A stretch of DNA of 64,000 bases, from positions 1 through 64,000 of the forward strand of contig NZ_JJOY01000048.1 in assembly GCF_000979455.1 (NCBI RefSeq). Direction: 5' to 3'. Numbering within the stretch: position 1 is the stretch's first letter; every line of letters starts with the position of its first letter. This DNA is from Methanosarcina sp. 2.H.T.1A.6 (GTDB taxonomy: Archaea > Halobacteriota > Methanosarcinia > Methanosarcinales > Methanosarcinaceae). Under the pieces are notes generated by a model. The model was not told where the DNA came from. It made no database searches and was given only the letters and a program-made list of their open reading frames with translations. Both the position numbers and the translations under genes were made by a program. This document shows positions 44,945 through 53,372 of this stretch, in pieces.

Positions 44945-46065
44945 TATTTTTCCCTGAACTCGGGGTTTCTCATAAGGCAGCATTTTGCGTTATATGCCGG
45001 CTCGTTCCTGATTTTTTTCCAGACATCCTTTATTTTGTCCCTGTGGACATTTCCATAGGGAATAGGGATGCAGGCACAGGGGTGAATATTTCCTTCAGGC
45101 GTGATGTGCAGCCATTTTCTGCCTGCCATACAGCCCGTGGTCTTCATAACCTGTGGAATTGGAAAAACTCTGGGTCCTTCCTTTTCCCTGGTCTGGGACA
45201 CAAAATTGTCAAATTTCCTGAGGTCTTTTGGGGTCATGATCTCGGAAGCATGGTCCATCCACCTGCCTGTTGGCACTATCTCATAGAAAGAGAGTTCGTG
45301 GATTCCAAGATCCGTTGCAAGGGTATAGAGTTCATCAAGCTCATTGACATTGTCCCTTGAAAGCACCACATATATGTTTACAAGCAGCCCAGCCGCAAGT
45401 CCGTTTTTGACTGCTTCAACCGCGCTTTTGAAAACTCCTTTCCTGCCCCTCACATAATCGTGCTTTTCCTCATATGCGCTGTCAAAACTAACTGTAAGGG
45501 AATACAGCCCTGCAGCTTTAAGGCTCCGTGCGCGTTCTTCTGTTAGTCCGACTCCTGAGGTGAACATCCCGGTAATAGCTTTTTCAGGAGCAACGTAGCT
45601 TATCAGGGCTTCCAGACCAGGGTAGGTCAGGGGTTCTCCCCCATCAAAAATCACAAAGGTTGTGCCCATTTCGAGCACCTGGTCGATTACATCTTTAACG
45701 GTCTCGGGTGCAAGTTTTGCCCTGTTCTTTGTATCGGGGAGGGCACAGTGGATACAGTTGTTTGGGCAGTCCTCGGTAATTGAGATTGTTACCTGGTCAG
45801 GTATATTTTTTCCGAACATTGATGATAACTGGCTCTTCACAAGCCGGTCAAAGCCCGGACTTGGAATCGGAGGCATCCAGGTAGAATAGATCAGGCGGTC
45901 AGCTTCTACATTCGCAGGCTTTTCGCCGTCAAAGATCGAGATGTTTGCCGCAAGGGCTTTTTTCATGAGTGGAGAGGCTACTCCACCTGTTTTCATCTTC
46001 AAACACCCATCTTCAATTTCGGCATAAACCCTGAAAAGGGGATTTTTATAAAATTCGTACTGCAT
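44926..46065 (-). CDS. Radical SAM protein with SPASM-like C-terminus
   Basis: In the 379-residue protein, C100, C104 and C107 in EDCPNNCIHC bind the SAM-cleaving 4Fe-4S cluster. GGEPL follows as the SAM-binding glycine motif. The C-terminal part contains TTGCMAGRKWLHITPEGNIHPCACIP and CCLMRNPEF, cysteines that would hold an auxiliary FeS cluster. It lies downstream of the geranylgeranyl-reductase-like and UbiA genes in the same direction, about 150 T-rich bases away. The reaction is unknown; the neighbours suggest prenyl-quinone-like or phenazine chemistry. Heme-pathway AhbC/D relatives are an alternative. Confidence 0.85.
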   Translation of the reverse strand: MQYEFYKNPLFRVYAEIEDGCLKMKTGGVASPLMKKALAANISIFDGEKPANVEADRLIYSTWMPPIPSPGFDRLVKSQLSSMFGKNIPDQVTISITEDCPNNCIHCALPDTKNRAKLAPETVKDVIDQVLEMGTTFVIFDGGEPLTYPGLEALISYVAPEKAITGMFTSGVGLTEERARSLKAAGLYSLTVSFDSAYEEKHDYVRGRKGVFKSAVEAVKNGLAAGLLVNIYVVLSRDNVNELDELYTLATDLGIHELSFYEIVPTGRWMDHASEIMTPKDLRKFDNFVSQTREKEGPRVFPIPQVMKTTGCMAGRKWLHITPEGNIHPCACIPIPYGNVHRDKIKDVWKKIRNEPAYNAKCCLMRNPEFREKYLKLLE

Positions 46066-46215
46066 ATTTTCCCTGCATCTGGCTTTCTGGTAGTTTTTTC
46101 CTTTCTTTATTTTCCTTTCTTTACTTTCCGTTCTATTTTTTCTGGTTTTGTCTTTCTTTTTTATCTTATCCCTTTTTTCAGTCCTATTTTTTCCAGCTTG
46201 CCTTTCGTCTCCAGT

Positions 46216-47373
46216 TTACTTGTCCCTCAGGAATGCTCTGTATTTTAACATAGCTGAAGGTTTTTTCTTCAACGTGAAGATAAATACCTGCATAGCCTGT
46301 TCAAAGGCGCTGCCGTGGATAAAGGACAGGTCTTCTTTTTCAAACACCCTTACCATTTCATCTATTTCTCTGTCCGTCATCTTCCTGAGGGTCTCAAGCC
46401 CTATACGGCCCAGGTAATGCTCGACCTTAAACTCCTTTTCCCAGGTTTTCCGGTATTCCGAAAGAGCACTTTTTGAGACGTCTCCCTTTTTTACAGCATC
46501 TGCCGCCACGTCTCCACATATCTGGCCTGCTCTCATCGCATAGCCTATCCCGGACTGGCCTGCAGCTCCTCCAGCTACCATTATCCCATCAGTTATGTAC
46601 TCACCTGGGATAGTAACAATAGGGTCCCCCCCGGAAAGTTTTCTTACAACCTCAAGTTCTTCGAGCCCTTTAAGCTTTTTGAACCGCTCCACCCAGGCGT
46701 TCAGGTAAGGGGTAGCATCCTTCCCACATCTGCGCACATAAGCCCCAATCGCAGCATTATCGCCTCCTCTGGGTGCATATGTGGTCTTCCAGCCGGGAGC
46801 ATGGTTTCCTACATAGTACTCAAACATTTCCGGCTTCCCGAGACCAGGAGCCCTGACGTCCAGCTCAATTCCCCAGGCAATATCCTCGGGGTGTTTCATT
46901 GTTTTCAGACCTAGAAAGGATGCCATTTTTGAATTGATGCCGTCGGAAATTACTACAAGTCTCGACCTGAACACCCCTGCCGAAGTACTGATCGCAAATT
47001 CTCCCCCTTCCTTCCGGATACTGTTTACTCCTATCCCTGTTCTGAGATCAACACCGGTTTTTATTACCTTTTCAGCATAAAACCGGTCAAATCTCGTTTT
47101 ATCGATAGAATAGCCAGGTGTTTCTACTATAACTTCGCGTCCTTCCGGGGAGATGATCTTCATCCCCTTGAGGTAATGCACAACATAAGACGGGTCTACC
47201 TTTTCTCCGCACCTGTCAAGCATCCCCTTAAAAAAAGAGTTTGCAGGGTGTGGCGGATTCCCTATCTCTTCCTTTTTTTCCAGCAAAAGGACATCCGCAC
47301 CCTTTTCACAGGCATTTCTGGCAGCCATGAGCCCTGCAGGGGACGCCCCTATTACAATAATGTCCGCATCCAT
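46216..47373 (-). CDS. FAD-dependent oxidoreductase, geranylgeranyl reductase family
   Basis: The 385-residue flavoprotein has an FAD-binding opening IIVIGASPAGLMAARNA, VLLLEKKEEIG for the ribose, and the C-terminal FAD loop GIMVAGGAAGQSGIGYAMRAG. FEYYVGNHAPGWKTTYAPRGG sits where geranylgeranyl reductases keep their substrate motif. Family enzymes saturate isoprenoid double bonds in archaeal ether lipids or quinone side chains. It starts 17 bases after the UbiA-type gene. A side-chain reductase for methanophenazine, whose prenyl chain is partly saturated, is possible; membrane lipid saturation is the main alternative. Confidence 0.87.
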   Translation of the reverse strand: MDADIIVIGASPAGLMAARNACEKGADVLLLEKKEEIGNPPHPANSFFKGMLDRCGEKVDPSYVVHYLKGMKIISPEGREVIVETPGYSIDKTRFDRFYAEKVIKTGVDLRTGIGVNSIRKEGGEFAISTSAGVFRSRLVVISDGINSKMASFLGLKTMKHPEDIAWGIELDVRAPGLGKPEMFEYYVGNHAPGWKTTYAPRGGDNAAIGAYVRRCGKDATPYLNAWVERFKKLKGLEELEVVRKLSGGDPIVTIPGEYITDGIMVAGGAAGQSGIGYAMRAGQICGDVAADAVKKGDVSKSALSEYRKTWEKEFKVEHYLGRIGLETLRKMTDREIDEMVRVFEKEDLSFIHGSAFEQAMQVFIFTLKKKPSAMLKYRAFLRDK

Positions 47374-47390
47374 TTTTTTCTATCCTTTTT

Positions 47391-48341
47391 TCACCAGATA
47401 ATGGAGGTATAAGATCCAAGATATATACAGAGCACCACGTCCAGGATCATTGACCCGAACATTATTGCTCTGTAGTTTGAGCCGTTAAGGAAAAGCGCGC
47501 CGCCTCTCTCAGGAGTTGGATGTTTGATAAAATCAAAACACTGGGCAAGCATCCAGAGCCCTGAGGCAAGAGCGCCTGCAAAAAATACCGGGCCGAGTCT
47601 GGCTGACCAGCCTATTATAACTGAAGCAATAACTCCTACAATCCACCAGAATGTCACAAACCTGGCGGTAAAGGGAATTCCGAAGGTTACTGGCAGTGTA
47701 GGAGCCCCTTTTAGCCGGTCTCCTTCCACATCTCTGGCAACGCCTCCCAGAGTAAAAGCCCAGTCCGTAACGCACATCATGAGCCCGAAACAGATTGCCG
47801 GAAGGGGTAAAATCACTCCGTCGCTGCCTTTCAGGATTCCTGCGGGGTCAAATGCAAGCCATACCCCGATAGGTACGAGCCCGTAGGAGATGCCGACAGG
47901 CAGGAAGCTAAGGAAGGTGCTGCGCTTTGCAAAGATTGAGTAAATGGTGATAGTTGCAGCTGCGACAAATAGGACTGCAAGGGATTCCGGGTTCAGGTAC
48001 GTGGCTGCGGCACCTGCGATAAGTAAAAGCAAGAGAGCGTACATCATCGCCGCGTTCTTTGAGATCCTCGATGCAGGCAGGGGACGGTCCGGGATATTTA
48101 TGGTGTCAATATCGACATCGCAGCAGTCATTGAAAACATATGAACTGGTTATGGCCGCAAAGCCTCCTATCACGGCAATCAAGAAGGGGACAAGTAAGGG
48201 CAGCCCTCCGGTTGCCAGGTAGGAAGCAAGGATCGCGCTTGCGGCGGGGAGGGTCAGGTCCATGTAGTAGAGTTCGGGTCTCAGCAATCGGAGGTAGGGG
48301 CTGAGCTCCCCGATTCTTGCTGTAAGGGACAATCTTTTCAC
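47391..48341 (-). CDS. UbiA family prenyltransferase
   Basis: This is a 316-residue protein with eight to nine spans. The first Asp-rich motif NDCCDVDID (N71, D72, D75, D79) and the second, DVEGDRLKGAPT, bind the Mg-diphosphate of the prenyl donor. The family attaches prenyl chains to aromatic rings (quinones, hemes) or to glycerol phosphate in archaeal lipids. Directly downstream come a geranylgeranyl-reductase-like flavoprotein and a radical SAM protein. In Methanosarcina the aromatic prenyl product is methanophenazine, so this is a candidate for its assembly. DGGGP synthase is the main alternative. Confidence 0.87.
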   Translation of the reverse strand: MKRLSLTARIGELSPYLRLLRPELYYMDLTLPAASAILASYLATGGLPLLVPFLIAVIGGFAAITSSYVFNDCCDVDIDTINIPDRPLPASRISKNAAMMYALLLLLIAGAAATYLNPESLAVLFVAAATITIYSIFAKRSTFLSFLPVGISYGLVPIGVWLAFDPAGILKGSDGVILPLPAICFGLMMCVTDWAFTLGGVARDVEGDRLKGAPTLPVTFGIPFTARFVTFWWIVGVIASVIIGWSARLGPVFFAGALASGLWMLAQCFDFIKHPTPERGGALFLNGSNYRAIMFGSMILDVVLCIYLGSYTSIIW

Positions 48342-48562
48342 CTGTGCTTTTCTGGTTTGTATTGGGGGTTGGTTATATTTCGGGAATTGTCAGGTTTTTA
48401 GTGTTATCAGGGATTTTTACAGTTAGTCCTATAAACATTGGCATCTCAAAAAAGTTTCCTTTTTCTTTTTTTCAGGAAAATCCTGCCATGAAAAGGTAAC
48501 TGAGGGGTTTACGAGATGCATGAGAACCCCTGGAACAATTTAAGAATCCATGAAAAATCCAG

Positions 48563-48577
48563 GCCCCTTTAAGGGGC
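48563..48577. terminator. Hairpin between tgtA and the UbiA gene
   Basis: GCCCCTT-T-AAGGGGC lies just after the end of tgtA (minus strand). It is short but perfect. Confidence 0.45.
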
Positions 48578-48587
48578 TATGAAATGC

Positions 48588-50060
48588 TTATTCTTTTTTC
48601 CAGGCATCCCTGTAGACCAGTTCAGCCTTTTCTTTTATTTTTTCGAGTAAGGGATGCTCGAATTCCCTTTCACAGACAAAGGTAAACTTCGCTTTCGGGT
48701 TAAGCTCTATCAGTTTAAGGGTATTTGAAAGGGCGGTGCTGAGAGCTTCGTAATCCGGAAACTTTGAGACCTCGGCATTGAAGGGGTATACCTCTTCCAT
48801 TTCTGCAGGGAATGCCCCGAAAGGTGCTTTGAAGATAAGGAGCTGGTCATAGCTTCTTTCCCCTTTTACCGGAGTTGTGCGGATAATTGCCGAACCTTCA
48901 AGGCTGAACCTTTCAAGCCGCTTTCCGAAGCGCAGGACTTCTGGGCGGGAGGCGGATTCGGGTCCGCAGTAGAAATAGGTGCCTTTGGTAGCAGGGTCTA
49001 ACTGTTCCAGCCAGGGAGAATGGGTGTAGAGCTTTTTCAGCCCGTCAAGAAGTTTCGGGTGGGCACGGCAGCGTTGTTCAACAAGCTCGAGCAGTTTTCC
49101 GTCCTTTATGCACTGCTTGATCAGCCGGATTTCCGCAAAGGTCGCGTAGAGGTTGTGCCTTCCCAGGAGCTCGTCCCGGTTTTTGGCTTTTCTCAACTCA
49201 TCGGCAGTATATTTAGAACAGATAGGGCAGGAGCAGGGCAGGTAGTTCAGTTTTTCTATGTGATAAGTCCCGTTTACAGTAATATAACGCCCGTCCTTGG
49301 CATAGAGGGCATAAGCCGCCGAGTCAAAAAGGTCACAGCCAAGCGCGACTGCAAGAGCAAACATCATAGGGTGCCCTGCCCCGAAAAGGTGTACCGGTGA
49401 GGTCGGAGACAGACCTTTTTTGGCTGCGGCAATTACATCCGCAAGCTCTGCGTAACGATAGGATTCCATTAGCGGGACAACGGCTCCCAGGGGATAAACA
49501 TCAAAGTTCAGGTCTTTCAGGTGGGATGCAGCCTTTTCCCTGAGTTCGGGATAGGTCGATCCCTGGACCGGGCCTGCAAGGAGCTGTTCACCCTGAATGA
49601 ATTTGCGGGCAGCTTCCAGGCGTTCGGTAGTGATTACAAGTTCTTCTTCCGCCCTCCTGTAGTGAACGTCCGGAGGAGTCGGGATATCAAGTGGGACTAT
49701 AATGTCGCTCCCGATTTTCTGCTGGAACGCAAGGATCTCTTCGTTTGTAACTTCCACTGACCCGTATACTGAAAGTTGAAAAGAGCCCGAGTCTGTCATA
49801 ATTGGCCCGTCAAAGCCAAGGAGCCCGTGCAGCCCTTTTTCAAGGGCAGCACTTCGCAGTTCTTCCTTCCGGTAAATGATATAGGAATTGGTGATCAGAA
49901 TCTCTGCCCCGAAGCTTTTCATCTCTTTCGGGGAGATTAGCTGGATGTTCGGATTTACTACAGGCATGACAGTAGGTGTCTCAACAGTCCCGTGAGGGGT
50001 CTTGAGTTTACCTATCCTGCCGCCTGCGTCCTTGTCGAGAATTTCAAATGTCGCTGACAT
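48588..50060 (-). CDS. tgtA: Archaeosine tRNA-guanine(15) transglycosylase, catalytic subunit
   Basis: The enzyme exchanges guanine-15 in the tRNA D-loop for preQ0, the first step of archaeosine formation. The 490-residue protein has MTDSGSFQ (D90) for base recognition, LGAVVPLMES, the putative nucleophile Asp in CDLFDSA, and the zinc site C276-x-C278-x2-C281 with H302. Full-length archaeal enzymes carry a C-terminal PUA domain; at 490 residues this one seems to lack it, as known for split TgtA/ArcS systems. No ribosome site is seen before the ATG, and AAATATATC is about 35 bases upstream. Confidence 0.95.
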   Translation of the reverse strand: MSATFEILDKDAGGRIGKLKTPHGTVETPTVMPVVNPNIQLISPKEMKSFGAEILITNSYIIYRKEELRSAALEKGLHGLLGFDGPIMTDSGSFQLSVYGSVEVTNEEILAFQQKIGSDIIVPLDIPTPPDVHYRRAEEELVITTERLEAARKFIQGEQLLAGPVQGSTYPELREKAASHLKDLNFDVYPLGAVVPLMESYRYAELADVIAAAKKGLSPTSPVHLFGAGHPMMFALAVALGCDLFDSAAYALYAKDGRYITVNGTYHIEKLNYLPCSCPICSKYTADELRKAKNRDELLGRHNLYATFAEIRLIKQCIKDGKLLELVEQRCRAHPKLLDGLKKLYTHSPWLEQLDPATKGTYFYCGPESASRPEVLRFGKRLERFSLEGSAIIRTTPVKGERSYDQLLIFKAPFGAFPAEMEEVYPFNAEVSKFPDYEALSTALSNTLKLIELNPKAKFTFVCEREFEHPLLEKIKEKAELVYRDAWKKE

Positions 50061-50270
50061 GCCGGGGGTATAGATGCCTCTCAGATATATTTATCTTTGG
50101 GGGCTTGCAGGAGTCCGGGGTGGAGCGAATTTGACAGGATTTTTTTCAAAGGGGGCCCTGTACTTTTTTTCAGTTTTCCTCTTTGCCTTTAGTTTTTCCG
50201 GGATATTTTGGTTTCTTTTCGCATGAGATATTCTCTATTTTGGGTAGTTTTGTATCACTCATACACAACC

Positions 50271-50305
50271 GTTATATATCTCCAGAATTCATGGTTATAT
50301 ACAAG
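50271..50305 (+). promoter_or_regulatory. TATA-box candidates before the AhpD-like gene
   Basis: GTTATATATC (50271) and GGTTATATACAAG (50293) lie before the ATG at 50324. The first is the better-placed for a short leader. Confidence 0.4.
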
Positions 50306-50323
50306 ATACATACAGGTGATTAC

Positions 50324-50731
50324 ATGACTGAAGACCCGAAAAAATTGTTATTTGATTTTACGGCCGGACTTGGTGAGTTTGCTTCCGAAACCGAAGTTCA
50401 GGGAAAGCAAGCTGCAGCGTTTATAGGCATGGTCGGAGCAAGCTTTGAAACTTCGGTTCTTGACTTCAAAACCAAGGAATTGATTGCTATAGGTGTTGCC
50501 CTCTACCATCGCTGCCCTTACTGCATCTCTCTGCACGCCTTCAATGCCCTTGAGGCCGGAGCAACAAAAGAGGAGATTATGCAGGCTGCCATGGTTTCAG
50601 TTTCTTTTGGCGGCGGACCTTCGATGTCCTTTGCAGTGACTCTCCTGAAGAACGCGGTTGAGACCTTCCAGGGCGAGTCCTTCACCAAAGAAGACCGGAT
50701 GGAGATTCTCAAAAGGCTTGGGATGGCTTAA
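50324..50731 (+). CDS. Carboxymuconolactone decarboxylase / AhpD-like protein
   Basis: The 135-residue all-alpha protein has RCPYCISLH (C64, C67, H71), the AhpD-type thiol/proton-relay centre, followed by ALEAGATKEEI, the typical family helix. Members act as peroxidase partners or decarboxylases; the C-x2-C points to a redox role. The ATG at 50324 follows a perfect AGGTGAT; the longer frame from 50183 is not used. It stands alone between tgtA and a convergent gene. Confidence 0.88.
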   Translation: MTEDPKKLLFDFTAGLGEFASETEVQGKQAAAFIGMVGASFETSVLDFKTKELIAIGVALYHRCPYCISLHAFNALEAGATKEEIMQAAMVSVSFGGGPSMSFAVTLLKNAVETFQGESFTKEDRMEILKRLGMA

Positions 50732-50817
50732 TTTTTTCTAAAATAGAAATGGACTGGCTTTTTGAGGCCTGGGTCCATACTCTTTTTATTTTCTGTGCTC
50801 TTCTATTTCTTCTCTTT

Positions 50818-51405
50818 TCAGTCTTCTTTTGCTCTCGGCATTGCAATTATTTCCCTTACCTGAAGGGAGAAGAAATCATTGCTGTGAGCCGGCCTTAGTA
50901 CAAGAGCCACATCTGCACCCCACCTTGTGCCTCCTATGGCTATGATTTCAGTATCGTTTGAGACCGGGATATGGCCTGAGTCTGCTGCCATAATGGCAAC
51001 CTCTATCGCTACCTTGAAGCCTTTTCCGAAAAGGGAACGCAGGGTATCTGCAATTACTTCGATCCTTGAATAGCCTCCGAACTTCTTTGTGACCGAACGC
51101 TCTATTCCGGAAAACATATGTGACTGGGTAGTGATTACTGCTCCAAGTTCTTCTAGCTTCTTTTTGTATTCTTCTTCTACTTCCCACTCGCCTTTCTCTT
51201 TCTGCCCGTACTGGTGGCTTACTCCAATTACTTTTATGGCGCTGCCCTTTACTGCCTCTGCCATTTTAAGAGCAGTTTTTCCGCTGGTACTGGCAACTAC
51301 AATGTGGGATATTCCAAGTTCTGCTGCCCTTTTTGCTGCAGCTTCAATAACAGCTTCCGTGTTTGCTTCCCCTACGCTGTCCAGATAATGAATTGGTTTT
51401 TCCAT
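50818..51405 (-). CDS. Pyruvate kinase C-terminal-domain-like protein
   Basis: The 195-residue protein has the fold of the pyruvate kinase alpha/beta C-terminal domain only: AAKRAAELGISHIVVASTSGKTA at the N-terminal helix-loop and ALVLRPAHSND at the end. It lacks the catalytic barrel, so it is not a kinase. It may bind a phosphorylated effector. AGGAGGAAG precedes the ATG. It converges on the AhpD-like gene. Confidence 0.85.
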   Translation of the reverse strand: MEKPIHYLDSVGEANTEAVIEAAAKRAAELGISHIVVASTSGKTALKMAEAVKGSAIKVIGVSHQYGQKEKGEWEVEEEYKKKLEELGAVITTQSHMFSGIERSVTKKFGGYSRIEVIADTLRSLFGKGFKVAIEVAIMAADSGHIPVSNDTEIIAIGGTRWGADVALVLRPAHSNDFFSLQVREIIAMPRAKED

Positions 51406-51843
51406 AAATTACTTCCTCCTATGTTTGATTTTAATTTTCTTTTACGAACTTCTTTCATTAATTATTTTATCAACTTTTTAAGTTTATTTCCGTCAGCTTT
51501 TCCGTCTTTTTTCTGTTATCTTCTTTCTTTTCTATGAAACTTTTTTCCCTCTCCTTTTCTAGCCTTCCTCAACACAGTTTGCATTCAGCAAACATTTAGC
51601 GGAGAATGCATCGTAATTAGAATAAGCGCTTCTGATCTGAATTATTTTTTCTCTGTCATGAGAAAAGATATATATTAAAAGGATTCTCTTTTAATAAAAA
51701 AGAGGGTTATGGCATTCGGAATCCCGGATTCGTCGATATTTTTTTATTGATGTCTGTGCAGAAGGTCACGCAGATCCGGGCTGGCGAGAAACTTGTTTAT
51801 TTAGGATTAGCAGATATAATCATAGGGGTTTTATTTCATTGAG
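51406..51843. promoter_or_regulatory. Divergent intergenic region with TATA candidate
   Basis: AAAGATATATATTAAAAGG at about 51664-51682 is a strong TATA candidate for the plus-strand PAC2 gene, giving a leader of about 140 bases. No RNA gene is seen. Confidence 0.45.
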
Positions 51844-52602
51844 GTGGTTTTTCTGTCAACTACTACAGACTATGACAACAACGACGTGAAGATTATTACC
51901 AAACCTGTGCAGTCAAAAAACCCTGTTTTGATTGAAGGTTTTCCCGGAATCGGGCTTGTGGGGAATATAGCAAGTCAGCACATGATCGAAGAGATGAATA
52001 TGGAGTATATAGGCTCCATTGAGTCCAGGTATTTCCCTTCAATTGCGGTGCTTTATGAGGGGCTTATAAACATGCCTGTAAGGATCTACGAAAACGTGGA
52101 GCACAACCTCATTATAGTCATCTCCGATATTCCGATCAGTCACTCGGTATCCTACGATGTAAGCAATGCTCTAGTGGACTGGGCTGAGTCTATCAATGTT
52201 AGGGAGATCGCTTCCATTGCAGGAATTGCCATTATGGACGGGGGACATAAGGTTTTCGGGGCAGCTACCACATCGGAAATGCTGGATAAAATCAGGGACA
52301 AAGTAGAAATTTTCCAGATGGGGACTATTTCCGGGATTTCAGGCAGCGTAATGGCCGAATGCCTGTTGCGCGGGATTCCTGCAATTAGTCTGCTCGGGGC
52401 TACAAAAACCCAGAACCCTGATCCGAGAGCTGCTTCTGCCGTAATAGGAGTCCTTAATGAACTGTACGGGCTTTCGGTCAGCACTGATAGGCTTATAGAA
52501 CAGGCTGAGCGCATAGAAATCGAGCTCCATAAGCTTGCTGAAGACGTTCAGACCACCGAGCAGAAAGGAGAAGTAAAGAAGGAATTCCCAATGTACGGGT
52601 GA
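51844..52602 (+). CDS. PAC2 family protein, proteasome assembly chaperone-like
   Basis: The 252-residue archaeal PAC2 (PbaB/PbaA-like) protein shows PVLIEGFPGIGLVGNIASQH near residue 30, SDIPISH, and GTISGISGSVMAECLLRGIP, the core of the family. Relatives assist proteasome assembly or act as ATP-independent chaperones. The GTG at 51844 lies within the ribosome site GAGGTGG; a CTG at 51853, six bases behind it, may be the real start (giving STTTDYDN). The next gene begins four bases after the stop, so they form an operon. Confidence 0.85.
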   Translation: MVFLSTTTDYDNNDVKIITKPVQSKNPVLIEGFPGIGLVGNIASQHMIEEMNMEYIGSIESRYFPSIAVLYEGLINMPVRIYENVEHNLIIVISDIPISHSVSYDVSNALVDWAESINVREIASIAGIAIMDGGHKVFGAATTSEMLDKIRDKVEIFQMGTISGISGSVMAECLLRGIPAISLLGATKTQNPDPRAASAVIGVLNELYGLSVSTDRLIEQAERIEIELHKLAEDVQTTEQKGEVKKEFPMYG

Positions 52603-52606
52603 TTCC

Positions 52607-52996
52607 ATGGAGTACATCGCGTTAACAGGAATTGCTGATTCCGTGATCGAGGTCCTGAAAAAACACGAGCTCAGGACTCTTGAGATCCGGACTCCGCAGA
52701 ACTTCTTCGGAGTACTCGGGCTCAATGCAGGAGATAATGTTCTCCTTACTTCTGCGAGCCTTCAGGACCTTACAGATGGGACTTCAGCTCTTATAGCAAA
52801 GATTGTGCAGATGCAGATCTCTGTTCATTCTATTGTCAGCTCAAACGATATCTATTGTGAAGAGCGAGAAGCCATGTCAGCTCGTATTCAGCTTGAATGC
52901 AGGTGCATGGCACGGGTGAAAAGCGTCGTTTCAAACGAACTCGGAAAACCAGTGAGGGTAGACGCAAGAGAAATTTCCTGCTACGAAGCCAGGTAA
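52607..52996 (+). CDS. DUF473 family protein
   Basis: The 129-residue methanogen protein of DUF473 opens EYIALTGIADSVIEVLKKHELRTLEIRTP, with YCEEREAMSARIQL and CRCMARVKSV in the second half, the latter a compact beta unit. Function unknown. GGGTGATT before the ATG overlaps the end of the PAC2 gene, so the two are probably co-translated. Confidence 0.87.
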   Translation: MEYIALTGIADSVIEVLKKHELRTLEIRTPQNFFGVLGLNAGDNVLLTSASLQDLTDGTSALIAKIVQMQISVHSIVSSNDIYCEEREAMSARIQLECRCMARVKSVVSNELGKPVRVDAREISCYEAR

Positions 52997-53064
52997 TAAT
53001 TTTGTTAATTACGTTAATTACGTTAGTTATTTAAAAACGGCTTTTCTTATTCTCCTGGCATTCC

Positions 53065-53150
53065 AATGTCAGACGATACCCATGTCAGACGATGCCCATG
53101 TCAGACGATGCCCATGTCAGACGATACCCATGTCAGACGATACCCATGTG
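53065..53150. repeat. 16-base tandem repeat, five copies
   Basis: CATGTCAGACGATACC or ...GATGCC occurs five times head to tail; the first copy starts AATGTC. The only variation is A/G at one site. It lies about 70 bases after the DUF473 gene and is not spaced like a CRISPR. Confidence 0.9.
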
Positions 53151-53372
53151 TTTTAAAGAGAATATTATTTTCTGGCCTTTGATGCTTCTTTTATAAAAAA
53201 TGATTATTTTCCTCTGAAATAAATGCCACTGTTCTGAAAAATGTCACTGTTCTGAAAAATACTTCTACTTTGAAAAAAGACTCTTTTGAAAATTGGAAAA
53301 ACGAAAGGAAAAGAAAGGTTCCGGAAAGTTGGAATTCTCTCCGGTAACCCTGGATTCATATTTTTGAATTAT

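Noticed and set aside
53065-53150. Possible CRISPR array
   Set aside because: The 16-base units touch each other without spacers; the same holds for the repeats at 63058 and 36351.
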